DNA from: Kalmusia sp. IMI 367209
Lineage: Eukaryota > Ascomycota > Dothideomycetes > Pleosporales > Didymosphaeriaceae
DNA: 64,000 bases
Direction of reading: 5' to 3'
NCBI GenBank assembly: GCA_027946365.1
Contig: JAPEUQ010000004.1
Location: forward strand, 2,108,001 to 2,172,000
This document shows positions 12,614 to 22,972 of this stretch, piece by piece. A model generated the notes under the pieces. That model ran no database searches, had not been told where the DNA came from, and saw only the letters and a list, made by a program, of their open reading frames with translations. A program made the translations under genes and the position numbers. Each line of letters starts with the position of its first letter. Within the stretch, counting starts at the first letter, position 1.

Positions 12614-13788
12614 TCGTAGCAAGTCTTCATTGTTCGTCATTCCATTTTTCTTTGTTTGGGTGCAAAACTTTGGTTGGCACCGTCTCTCGTTCGAGCGAAA
12701 TTATTCCGCAGGGTTATTAGACCGATGCTTTGTCTGGAATGAAGTTATGACTCGCCTTTGTCGAGATTGACGCGGCAGCACCCTCAGTCACTTCTCGGTC
12801 TCGTTTATGCGTTCTGGCGTCTTGTTTCGATGTTCCCATGTGCTGGCCGATTAACCAGGTCCATGGTACCACTGCATGCGATGACGACCGGCTCGTTCAC
12901 TCGCTCATCAAACTTTTGTGTTCTTGAATTTTACGGTACTGTAACGAAAGTTCAGAGACGTTATGTGTTGGTATCCTCCAGATATACACTCCAGTCTCCA
13001 AACCTTTGACCTAAGGTTGTAAATAGACGCATCACTCCACAGCATGTCTTGAGCGCTTCTATTGTTTTGCCGCTGAAGCGTTGTTGTATACAATCTTACG
13101 AAATCTGCCTCTCCGTACTCTCAATAATGTGGCTTCAAATACCTGGATCGAACTTAGATAGTTCAATGCACTCACGCAACGTGTAGCATGTTCTCACGTA
13201 CCGGAGCCACATGTTCAGAACCCCAAGCATCAACCTTCCCAATCCGGCGGAACTCGCTAGTTCACACCTCTAACACAGTCGCGATTTGCACGCCGCTTAG
13301 CGCGATCTTCGATTACAGCAAAGCTATTCCAACGGTACACATCGGACGGCGTAACTAGCAGGGCTTGCCGGCGACTGATCAGTACGTCTCAATTCGGCCG
13401 TTTGGCATTAGCAGAAGTACTATAACAGACCTTCGATCAGGACCATCTTTGCCCATCGATGGAACATTCGGAGCCAAACGGCCGGGGCGTGTACGCGTAC
13501 ATCCCCACGAGGCGGATGTGGGGCGTGCGTCACTGACCCCGGCTTGAACGGGTGCTCGACGTCATACCACGCGCACTAGCGTGGGTGTAAGGATGACGAC
13601 TGGGAGTGACTGATAAGCACAGCGGGGCAAGTATGACCAGACAGGAGCAGTTGCCCGCCGTTCCGTGTGATGTTAGGCATGGCGGGTAGAGGTCATTCTG
13701 AGATCGGTGTCACCGTATAATTATGGCTGTGAATACACCTTCATAGCTAGTACAGGTTTCAGCAGCGTAGAGCCTCACATCCCACCCC
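12614..13788. other. Intergenic region
   Basis: About 1.2 kb between the 3' ends of the BTB gene and a minus-strand hypothetical gene. No convincing gene, RNA or mobile element seen. Confidence 0.5.
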
Positions 13789-14409
13789 TCACGCTGACAG
13801 TATTGATACACTCCAGACAGGTTCAACGTGATATATCTTTGCATTACTCACAAGCAACATCCGAACGAGTTCGTCCCACCCGCAACGAATAATCAATCCC
13901 GAGAAGCAAGCCTCCAACCTTGATATCCTCGTCTTCTCTACCCCATCCTCGACCGTCCCCCAAGCATCCTCCACACCATCCCGACGCCCCCTGACGAGCC
14001 CCTTCCCTTCAACACGCCCATTATCCTCTCTCCTACACGCCCTCTCTTCACTAGCACCACCCCCCTTCTTCACCCCCCAATTTTCCTGCACTCCCTTATT
14101 TACCGGCTGCCTTACACTAGCATATTCATCACCAACCCTTCTAGACGGTTCTCTCACGCTGACGACTTCCTCCACCACTCTCCTACTCGGCTCTCTTACG
14201 GTGACAACCTCTTGCATTACACGCGTAGACGGCTCTCTCACACATCGCGTAGGCGGAGAATAGTAAGACGATTCGTGCGTGTTCAAGTGGATGGTGCCCG
14301 AGGGCGCGGCTTTCTCCTGGAGGCGAGCGAAGTAGTTGTGCGAGGCGGTATCAGCGTAGGAGCTGCTTGTTACGCAATGCGAGGCTACGGGGCGTTGCCG
14401 GGGGTACAT
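13789..14409 (-). CDS. Hypothetical protein with VREPSRRV-type tandem repeats
   Basis: A 206-codon reading frame starting MYPRQRPVASHC. Residues about 55-105 hold four imperfect copies of a 15-residue unit. Each begins VREPSRRV or a close variant (VREPSTRV, VREPSRRV twice, VRQPVNKG) and is followed by an acidic/valine linker such as EEVVS. The rest is Arg/Glu/Gly-rich with no signal peptide or predicted membrane span, and the last 40 residues look less protein-like. I do not recognise the family. The repeat, preserved in one frame while the DNA differs between copies, argues for real coding. The C-terminal end may be mis-modelled if an intron was missed. It lies on the same strand as the next gene. 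Confidence 0.45.
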   Translation of the reverse strand: MYPRQRPVASHCVTSSSYADTASHNYFARLQEKAAPSGTIHLNTHESSYYSPPTRCVREPSTRVMQEVVTVREPSRRVVEEVVSVREPSRRVGDEYASVRQPVNKGVQENWGVKKGGGASEERACRREDNGRVEGKGLVRGRRDGVEDAWGTVEDGVEKTRISRLEACFSGLIIRCGWDELVRMLLVSNAKIYHVEPVWSVSILSA

Positions 14410-14935
14410 TTTGGACTGGTTGGCTACAAGACATTGCTCCGGGAGAAGTTTTATATATTGCGTGGTGTGGTAGCTGCTCGCCTCACGATTGTCGCCACCA
14501 CAAGAGTGAACGGCGCGATCGCGGGGTTCCTAGCAGGTTTTCGGATGCATGTTGCGTGATATTTTGAGGGGGGTTAGGCGCGTTGGGGATGGCGTTGTGA
14601 CGTGGTGGTTGGGGGCGGGGATGTCCTTGCTAGGATGCGGGTTCGTCAAGTTTCGACAGGTGAAGAACGAAACGGTGGTAACGAAGGGTCGGAAACGCAT
14701 CCACGGCAAATTACAGATAGATTGACTGGTATCGAAGTAAGACAAGCTTCCAAAATGTATTTGCTCCAGGTGTATCCGATATGTCGCGTGAATCATCGAC
14801 ACAATAGTTTACAAATTCGAATATATCATAAAAAAGAACCCTCACAAAAAACATATGCCTAAGTAACACCCTTGCTCCTAATCTTACTCTATGATCGCCA
14901 AACATCTGCTCGCTCTTGCTCATCCACCCATGGCC
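14410..14935. other. Intergenic region
   Basis: Roughly 0.5 kb between two minus-strand hypothetical genes; it should contain the promoter of the VREPSRRV-repeat gene. Nothing else recognised. Confidence 0.4.
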
Positions 14936-15196
14936 CTATCGCCTCCTATCATGGCCGTTACCCTCTCTGACGACATCCTCATACCTCGGCGGCGGCGGGG
15001 CTTCTTCCTCCGCCTCCCTCTCCAAACTCTCGCTCCTTCTTCTCCTCCCCTCTCTAGACTCCCTGTCCCCCCTCAACTTCGCCTCTCGCTGCTCATTCGC
15101 AAACTCCAACAAGGCCTTCTTCTCCTTCTTTTTCTCGCGCTTCTCGTAAAATTTTTGCGCGCCGAGACTGAGGCCGAGAATTAGAGCTGCAGCCAT
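14936..15196 (-). CDS. Small hypothetical protein, hydrophobic N terminus, charged coil, PPxY-type tail
   Basis: Starting at the ATG at 15196, the product is 86 aa: MAAALILGLSLGAQKFYEK, then a strongly charged Lys/Glu/Arg helix (about residues 20-65), then a PPPPRYEDVV tail. This layout (short hydrophobic start, charged helix, proline-tyrosine tail) recurs in small fungal proteins. The PPRY motif could bind the WW domains of a Rsp5-type ubiquitin ligase; this is an inference from the motif. The frame is open upstream to an ATG at 15406, which would add 70 residues of low-complexity Arg/Ser/Gln sequence. I prefer the inner start because the hydrophobic start and charged helix form a natural N terminus. 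No intron is needed. Confidence 0.6.
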   Translation of the reverse strand: MAAALILGLSLGAQKFYEKREKKKEKKALLEFANEQREAKLRGDRESREGRRRRSESLEREAEEEAPPPPRYEDVVREGNGHDRRR

Positions 15197-16035
15197 GCTA
15201 GTAGGTCGCTGGTGCCGTGCTTGCGAAGATGCGAAAAGAGGCTGTGGCTGCGAATGCAAGGTATACCCGCTCGAAGGAAAGCGTTCTTGGGAATCGACAG
15301 AGGATGTAGTGTCAACTGTGTTGTAGAGCTGTTGGCGGCGCGAAGAGCAGCAGCCTCGTGGACGCTGGTATGTAGAGATGTTTTGCTGGTAGCGTCTGCG
15401 ACACATGGTGAGCTGGATAAATAGTATGCGTGATTGAGGCGCAGTGCGCGACCGAAAGTCGATTTGATATCGATGATTTGGATTTGTTGTTCAATTCCAA
15501 ATGCGTAGTGCTCACCTTTATACACAGCCCGAACAAGGGTGTGGTGAATTCCAAACCGGTCTTTGCGCGCGCTTGTAGCTCGCACTCGCTTAGGATCGCA
15601 TTCGCTTAGCGAGAATGCTACTAGATCAAGTTTTGAGTGACTGAAATGCGAGTATGGTGCGAAATGGCTTGCATTGGTAGGGAATTATATTTGTAGAATT
15701 GCTCCGATGGGGTAAATGTTCTCGGCCGTAATCTCTATCTGGGGAGTTCCTCTTCAGGTTGAGTGCAGTCCGTCGCTTTTCCATATTGTAGATTGCTCCA
15801 TTAACCCACCGCTTTTGATGTCTATGAAATGATTGCCTGTGAGGCACTTGATAGCAAAATTGTAATATCTAGCAGAAAATTAGCAGTATTCAATCAGGTA
15901 AATGTAGTTAAACCCTATTAAAAATAGGTGGTATGAGGAAAGCGAAGCTATTATATTACTTGACGCAGTTTCTACGAGATGCACAGACCATCCTCGTCAG
16001 CGCCCACCCCGCTACTTGATCAAGCGACATAGACG
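15197..16035. other. Divergent promoter region
   Basis: About 0.8 kb separating the small minus-strand gene from the plus-strand kinase gene. It probably contains both promoters; reading frames here (for example 15181-15585 minus) have no recognisable features. Confidence 0.45.
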
Positions 16036-17473
16036 GTGATTCACTCATTCATGCACCGCAATATGGTAGACGAATCTAGCGCCAATGCGGCCTTTTCTAA
16101 ACCCTTTAAACAGGATGATCAAGCCTCGTCAGATGATGATTTCGTCACTCCAGATGTCTTCTATACGGCAACGCCAGGCAACAAGACCATCACACCTGGT
16201 CGGCTGGATCTAAATACCGAATACGGACAAGCACTCCAGAATGAACGACTAGTAGTGGCAAAAGAGGTGGAAAATAACTGGTCAGGCAGAGGACAGCATG
16301 TGCAATTCGCTCCGGGTGAAGCAATACCACTTGAGGTTGAGAGGGCAATCGGGCATTCGAGCACGGCGCTTATTGAATCTGTCCGCTGCCGTCGTATCAG
16401 GCTCGCACGGAAGTCTATACGCTGCACCCGCAACGCAAAATTGGAGGACTTAATTCAAGAAGTTGCGTATTTGCACAGGTTACGACATCCGCACGTGATC
16501 CAGCTCGTTGGTACGTATTTGCAGAACAAAACATTCGCAATTCTGCTCTATCCTGTTGCTACCCGGGATATGTCCAAATTTTTGGACGAGTGGGAGGCTC
16601 AGTACGGTTCAAAATACATGCTTTCCTCATTGTACACAAAGGCCCAACAGGATTTGACGCGCATGTTTCTGTGTCTGGCACATGCTGTCGACTATATGCA
16701 CAAGGAAGGTATCAAACACATGGATATTAAGCCAAGCAATATCCTTGTCCACGAAAGGCGCGAAATTGGAGGCCGAAGTGGTCGAAAAGTATATATGTAA
16801 GCCAACACAGCCAATATTACCATTTCGATCACGATTCTAAAGAGCAACCAATAGAACCGATTTTGGAATAAGCCGAAGCTTTACACAAAATGATGGGTCT
16901 CAAACTGAAGGCCCCACGTCAATGACTCGGAGATGGTGTAGCCCTGAAGTTGCTGCACAGGAGCCTCGGGGAAGAGCATCCGATATATTCTCACTTGGTT
17001 GTGTTTTCATTGAGATGTGCACAGTTGTATTGCAGATTCCCGTGACCAAGTTCGAAGAATATCGATCTCAAGACGGGAGTGGAGATGCGTTTCATCTATG
17101 TCTTCCTCGAGTTCAGGAGTGGATTAAAAACCTGTCTGAGAGGAGGCAGAATTTGTTGTCCGAGGAATCGTCGCCCAATAGCAGCGGAAGGCATCATCGG
17201 TTGGAAGGCATACTTCCACCATCCGGTCTTTTTAATCTGCTAATGGAAATGGTCGATGAGATTCCCGGGAAGAGGCCAACGTCAACCCAGGTTATAGATC
17301 GAATGAAGGGCATGATGGAAGAACAACTGAAAGGTTCGAGATCCTCTCATGCGTGGTCTGAACATGAGTGGAAGTGTTGCAATCAACCACCAGAGAGCTA
17401 TCGAGTTGCTGAAGAGGACGAGATATACGATGCCTTTCTTTCTGACGACAAGGGAAGGTCTTTATACAATTAG
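16036..17473 (+). CDS. Fungal protein kinase with altered HRD motif
   Basis: Exons 16036-16796 and 16855-17473 (58-nt intron) give up to 459 aa; the ATG at 16063 is an alternative start. The kinase fold runs from about residue 100. Lys126 (LARKSI) is the ATP-anchoring lysine, Glu142 the helix-C partner, HMDIKPSN (228-235) the catalytic loop and TDFGIS the magnesium loop, which is created by the splice join. TRRWCSPEVA is the P+1/APE region, followed by SDIFSLGCVFIEM. The catalytic Asp and DFG Asp are present, so it may be active. The glycine loop is degenerate (IGHSSTA) and Arg of HRD is Met, so it is a non-RD kinase. The C terminus (EEDEIYDAFLSDDKGRSLYN) is acidic. Serine/threonine specificity is presumed from IKPSN. 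Confidence 0.85.
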
Positions 17474-17864
17474 AATGTAACATGTTTGTCCGTTGGTCTA
17501 AATGGAAGTTGCGATAGATAGTCGACTAAAGCAAAGACCGGCCGACCACGTGGCTCTTAATAAATGATGAGAAATCCTCTCCCTGTCTTCTAATATGTAC
17601 TATACACGGTCGCTTTCATTATTAATTTGATGTGGTACCCAATCCATGGCAAATTCCTTGGATTCAACTACGTGGCAAAAAATGAGCTCAGGCTATTTAG
17701 ATACATGTATTTGCGGAACGAATAAGATATCGTAAGAAATTTCGACCCATTGTACAAGATAGCAATCCTTATAAACTATGACAGAATTATTTCAGGTCGC
17801 CATATTGCTCTTGTATAGTACTAAAAATAATATGCCCTTTTCATATCATAGATCTACTTCCTTA
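17474..17864. other. AT-rich intergenic region
   Basis: Short AT-rich gap after the kinase gene. No gene or repeat recognised. Confidence 0.4.
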
Positions 17865-18050
17865 TCAATTGGTATATTCAAATTGGAACCGTGCGACTAA
17901 TAACAAGAATAAAGATACATAAAAATAGAACAAATAAAAGTCGGATAGTTCACGCTCTGGGTTAATATAAACTCGTTCGACGATACGAGGAGCATCTAGC
18001 GTGTGCAGAGGTATAGCGCGAGGCTGTGTTCCATTGTTGTGGGTACTCAT
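17865..18050 (-). CDS. Candidate 61-aa tail-anchored membrane protein
   Basis: From the ATG at 18050 the frame reads MSTHNNGTQPRAIPLHTLD, then a polar segment (RIVERVYINPERE), then a single hydrophobic, aromatic stretch FYLFYFYVSLFLLLVARF close to the C terminus. A C-terminal anchor on such a short protein is plausible, but there is no known family and no splice or conservation evidence. It lies just downstream of a decayed GH35 gene on the same strand, so it could be chance coding in relic DNA. Confidence 0.3.
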   Translation of the reverse strand: MSTHNNGTQPRAIPLHTLDAPRIVERVYINPERELSDFYLFYFYVSLFLLLVARFQFEYTN

Positions 18051-18079
18051 TTTCGATCTATCTACTGATGACAGTGTTA

Positions 18080-18510
18080 TTTTGATGGATTTGGTATAAT
18101 GCAACGGCCTCGGCGACCTTTTACAGGTGTAATTTTCCTGCATTGGTAATCTCAATTCCAATTCTACGGAAGTCTCCGTATGCTCCGGTCGTGGTCTAAG
18201 GTGGCAATCCTCCTGTGTTCAATTCACCATCAATGTGGAGGCCCGGTTTCGATTAAAAAAAAGAGACTTTTCCTGCTAGTAGATTTTAGCATGTGGCTGA
18301 TATTGTGGGCACCGTTGGTGAAGTAAAACTTCGAAGGTAGCAGCTCATAGTGGTCCCAGTGAGAGTAAACAAATACAGCTTCATTCCCGTAGCTTTCATC
18401 TTCGCTAAAATTTTGTCCCACAGCTGCGGAACGAGAATTCACAATGGATACATTTCGCCAATAGACAAGAAGGTTTTCTGTCCATTGATCGTGAGGCTAT
18501 AGTGGTCCTA
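18080..18510 (-). pseudogene. Relic of a GH35 beta-galactosidase N-terminal region
   Basis: Translating the minus strand in several frames gives, in the right order, degraded versions of GH35 (LacA-type) N-terminal blocks. They are: YSLTINGQKTFLSIGEMYP, a stop, then LVPQLWDKILAKMKATG. A frame change leads to NEAVFVYSHWDHYEL and later LIETGPPH. Another change gives ELNTGGLPP, a stop and TTTGAYGDFR. In intact enzymes these correspond to the 'SLFVNG..LFSGEFHP..LPVP.LW.D..QK.KA.G', 'VSFYV.W...E', 'GPYINAE' and 'GG.P.W.TTGAYG' stretches. At least two stops and two frameshifts separate them, and nothing of the catalytic core downstream is intact. No product is expected. The identification relies on remembered family motifs. 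Confidence 0.7.
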
Positions 18511-18915
18511 ATGTACGCCATTAGTGTAGTAGTAGCCGAATTAGGTTTTCACAAGGCTGCCCGGAAAACAAGCCAGATTATAAGTCTTATTTGATATCGT
18601 GGTTAGCAACAGTATATGTCATTATATCATTGGAGAGACGAACATGTGCGTAGTTCTTGGAAAGCATGTGGCCTCCTAACTCAATAAGATTTCATCGTTA
18701 AATTATTCACCATGTCCTGTATCTTTACGAAAGATGTTATTCTTCTAGTACAACATCTGCAGCTATCTTAAGACCCAAGTACATACCGAATACACAATAC
18801 ATACGAGGGCTGCTTGGGAGGCGAAGAAGTTTTGTCTAGTGGCTGTATTAGCCCTTTCGCACTTCTCTCGAAACACATCTAGATACTGTAAGCTTCAAGC
18901 GTACATATCAACGCT
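18511..18915. other. AT-rich intergenic region
   Basis: Separates the GH35 relic from the 3' end of the Cys-rich membrane protein gene. It may contain more decayed GH35 sequence, but I could not recognise any. Confidence 0.4.
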
Positions 18916-19651
18916 TCAATAGCCTTTTGCCGCTCGACGCCTACTTCGCATTTTGTCGATCCTGTATACAGCGCCGATAAGGGCGGCTATGCCTCCAGGC
19001 ACAGCAACACCGATGGCGATTTTGTCATGTAGGCTGAGTCTCCACGACTCCTTCGTTGAAGACAAATCAACCTTACTCTCAGCTGAAGAGGAAGGTGAAC
19101 TGGCCGTTACAGTTGGCGATGCCGAGGGCGTCGTGGAAGAGGTTTGAGTAGGAGAGGAGAGCACCGGAGGTCGATACGTGATCTCAGTGCCGTCATCGCT
19201 CAATCGGAAGCCATTTTGATTGTCGCAACACGTCGTGTTGTCCTTGTTGCAGCACCAAGATCCATCTGCGCAAGCTGTGACTTGAGTGTACCCGCCATTC
19301 CTGTCCTTGCCTGCCGGACGAAATTTGTAAGTAGGGAATTATCTTCACCAAGTAGGAAGACTCACTACACTCCTTCCAGACGGCTGAACAGGATCCACCA
19401 TCTCGATCATGATCTGTGCAAGCGACAACAAAGTATTCGCCGGGGAAGTAGTGGCTTCGACAGATACCTTCAACACATTCGTCATCAGGTTCGCCATCGG
19501 TACGGTGCAAGTAACAACACATCGATGAGTCTGGGCATGGACGTGGGTACTGATCAATTTCTCCGTCATATTTATAACATGACGATGCAGCTGCATTAGC
19601 CAGGATCCCGAATAATATCGAAAAAGCAGCGACAATGAAGCCCCGAGCCAT
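18916..19651 (-). CDS. Secreted Cys-rich, Ser/Thr-rich single-pass membrane protein
   Basis: Exons 19651-19366 and 19310-18916 (55-nt intron, GTGAGT...CAG) give 226 aa. Order: signal peptide (MARGFIVAAFSILFGILANAA); an ectodomain with about 14 cysteines, including CCYLH, WCCNK and TTCCDN; a Ser/Thr/Pro-rich linker (about 130-180); one membrane span (IAIGVAVPGGIAALIGAVY, about 193-211); and a short basic tail (KMRSRRR). The start is the ATG at 19651; the TTG two codons earlier is not used. This type I layout resembles fungal wall sensors or anchored Cys-rich surface proteins, but I do not recognise a named domain such as WSC or CFEM. Likely plasma-membrane located with the cysteine domain outside. 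Confidence 0.8.
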
Positions 19652-20300
19652 TGCCAAGAATAGCTGGTAGGATAGTAACGATTGGTAAAGTCGAAAGGGA
19701 GCCGCATATCAACAAGGCCCACAGCTAGTGAAGATTTCCTAAGTATCGATTCATTGTACAGCACGCATTGACCGCATGGCGCAAAGTGCGTTCTATGTTT
19801 ATGCTATGTCGGCGCAAAAAGTCGAAAAAGGAAGTCCTCGTCTAATATGTGCGCCCAAGTATTGTTCCTGAGCCTGTATCCACTCATGTGTAAGAGTTGC
19901 TTCACTGTGGCGCAAGGCTGGAACACGCCTCGCACTACGGCAACGATAGCCGAGAAGAAACAGGGCACCTATTTCGGGATCGTTGCGAATACAAAACCTA
20001 ATCTCAGAAAGTGAATTTGTGGGAAGCGCATTATGTGTAACACGTAGCCCATGGTCACCCGGTCCACTATGCGTATTTCTCGGTGATTTTGCGAAACTCT
20101 GTCAATCTGACGGACCTTTCCGTTCCGGACTTTTTCGTCAGGCATGTTGGAACTGCATCGATTGAGGGTCCTGAAAGCAGAATCGCCCCGTTTCGGTTCG
20201 AATCGTCTATTTTATTTATGGAGTTATTCATTGTTGAATTAAAGGGATTGAATACGTAAGGGGCAAGAGTGCGTTAGCTGTAAACTTTGACGATTGTGGG
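19652..20300. other. Intergenic region
   Basis: Promoter of the Cys-rich gene and 3' flank of the Zn2Cys6 gene. A tRNA B-box-like GGTTCGAATC near 20195 has no matching stems. No gene called. Confidence 0.45.
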
Positions 20301-22972
20301 TCAATCAAGGTTCACCCAGCTTTCACACTCAAACTCCATGTTGTCAAGCCATCGCATGAAGTCGCCATCATTGCCTGTCTGGAAGAGCTGACTGGTGAGG
20401 GTCGGATCACCCAGATCTTGAGCACTCGAGTCATCCCTCGTTGGCCTCACAGGCGCAGGGTCCAGGATCGTGTCGAGAATCTTCTTCAAGAACTTCCTAC
20501 CTCTGGTACAACTAGCGCTGCCATTTGTGAACGGCTTGACAGTGCCTAGACATCCGACAAAGACGGAAAGATCTTGAATGGTGCTCGATCGTGGCAGTGG
20601 CCTCGTTAATGCTGATTCCGACGTTGGATTCTGTTCCTGGTGGAGGAGCTCCATTGCAATGATTGATGCCGAGGGAATTCCGTCCATAGTCAGAAGTTGG
20701 ATGATGTCAAGCTGAAAGTCTCGTAAGACACTTAGATTGTTTACGAGCAATACAACAAAGCTGAACATCTCCTGAGAGATTGCGACTAGCTTAGCGTTAG
20801 AAGCCCCAATCTTCTTGATAAGAGTCCGTTGCAGAAGAAAATGATGACTGAGAGCATCCAGTCGGATGTAGGCCATATACAGTAGCTCTATTGGTTGTCG
20901 CTTAAGCTCGATGAACGGCTGGTCGTCAATCCGGAGGAATTCGGGCAGGCTGTTTTGCAATTCGATTGCTCTTTGTTCAAGCTCGGCAGCTCGTCTGATA
21001 ATCTCTTCCTGAGGCAACGTGCCTAAGGATATCTCAAGGATCTCTTCTGCAATGAGGGAATTTTGCATGAACAGGCGAGCAAAAGTGCTACGCTGTACAC
21101 GTCCAACTGAGTTCCAACCTTGATTATCTAAACTCTGCATAGCGATCTCTAGTTCTACGCCTTCTGACATAAGCTGCGCGTCCGTGAGATCAAGCGGGGA
21201 TTGCAGCATGCAATAACGTCTATTGAGTCGGGGCGGGCGACCGTTATAGATAGCTGAATACTTGTCATTCTCGTATGCGCACACAAACAATCTAGAAATT
21301 ATTAGCAACCTCGCATGGGAAGCACGGTAACTCGGGTTACCTTTTGCGTAGCTCAGCAATGAAGAAAGGGGTGTTATCGTCGACTTTGATTTCCTGGTGG
21401 AGGTTGAAGAATATGAGTGCAGTCGAAAGGTTGCCAGACCTTTGAAAGTTAGTAACCGGACATACAAAAGAAATGGGTAGATACCTTTTCCAGTTCTCGA
21501 AGCCTGTATGCCAGAAATTAGCAAGATGTCCACTCTGTAGCTACAGTGACAAAATCAAAGTTCGAGGACCCTTCTACTTGAATATAAGTATCCTGAGTAG
21601 ACAAGCCTCACGATACACCCTTAAGCCTTCCTCTTGGTGTTGTGATATTTCTCCACTGTCATCGTTGATTCGGCGAACACTTACTTCCTCTGGTGCGAAG
21701 TGAGCAATACAAGCCAGTATTTTCGTACAAAAACCATAGATATAAGTCATTCATGATCGCAAAGTCTTCTATAAAGCCTAAACAGATTTCTGATGCATTG
21801 TGCGCTCGCAATATAAGTGCGGCTCTGTCCTCCAGAGGTGCATCATGTGAACAAAAAATCGGATCTCCGTCTAGATGAGTAGTCAGCATCGCATGTGGAA
21901 TATTAAAAAGAATGATAGGAGCCAACACATTTTCCATGATTGTTGCCATTCGATCAGGGGACCGCTATTGGCGTCACTTACCTGACAAGCTTTGGCAAAG
22001 CAACGCCACTAATGTCACCACCATTCCCACGATTTCCCACCTGAGATTCTCACCGGTGACTGCATTGCAAAATTCGCGCGGGCTTGTGTTCCTATTTAGC
22101 AATAGCGACATGGGCTTCAGTGTATTATTCCAAATCCTTTCCGACATTTTCCTAAGCTGCTTGGGGTGCTGCTCTCTCAAGATCTTGCCCCACGTAGTCC
22201 ATATGCCAGCAGCGAAGATTTGGATCATTGGTTCTACAAGAACGATCCCTCTGCCAAATGAAAACCACTTGTCAAGATAGCGTTGAAAGATAAGTGGGTC
22301 TTTTAAAAGAGTGAGCACAGCCGCACCCCTTTCGATGTAAAGTGAAGACACCTGTGGGGTTGGAATTAGTCCTTCGGTATTGGATTGTTGAATTCCGATG
22401 CTTAGTTCGCTTTCATCAAGTATAGCAGTGTGATGAATGAAACCTGCCGCGGGGAGTTTGGCGAGAGAGTCGCCCCTGACGTGGGCTTCGGGAAGAGGAC
22501 GGCGGAGCTCCTCGATTGATTGTTGTGCGAAGTTGGGTGCCGACCAAGGTTGGGCAGGCAAACTAGTGGCCCGAGCTGCTCTTTGCACTGTAGCTCCTGG
22601 GTTCACGGTGTAAGTCGGCTGTGAGGCTGCGACACCTTCTGTCCGGGGAGGCGTAGTCACTGGAGCAAAAGCAAACCCAGGAGCGCCCCATTCTACGGAC
22701 AGGACAAGACCGGAAGTGCTTCTGGCATCACTATCGGTAGACGGTGTAGGAAGGGAACCACGCTTGGTGAGTGGCGCTGGGTGATAGACGCATTGAGCAA
22801 CCTTGTTGCGTCGAGCACAACGGCCACATGTTGGCATCATATGATCGCACCGCAGCTTGCCCCTACGACATGGTTCGCAAGATTGCAGCTTCCCATTGCG
22901 TCGGTAATTTGTATTCAGCGTGCGATCTTGATGGTTCGCACGCATTCGCGCTGGAAATATATTTCCCGTCAT
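20301..22972 (-). CDS. Zn(II)2Cys6 fungal transcription factor
   Basis: Five exons, 22972-21982, 21870-21685, 21503-21485, 21439-21341 and 21291-20301, join in phase to 761 aa. The zinc cluster is at residues 32-61 (Cys32, 35, 42, 49, 52, 61; CEPCRRGKLRCDH...CGRC). Next come a disordered Pro/Ser/Thr linker and the fungal regulatory domain (about 200-600), with the blocks PIFCSHDAPLEDRAA, NDLYLWFLYEN, FENWKRSGN, FIAELRKRLFVCAYENDKYS and GRPPRLNRRYC. The protein binds DNA in the nucleus; target genes are unknown. Exon 3 is a 19-nt microexon encoding FENWK plus split codons; without it the frame breaks and the conserved RTRGS-FENWKRSG join is lost. Introns are 111, 181, 45 and 49 nt. No adjacent biosynthetic cluster suggests its targets. 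Confidence 0.9.

Noticed and set aside
20190..20210. tRNA B-box-like GGTTCGAATC
   Set aside because: Flanking bases cannot form a T-stem or acceptor stem and no A-box lies at the right distance.
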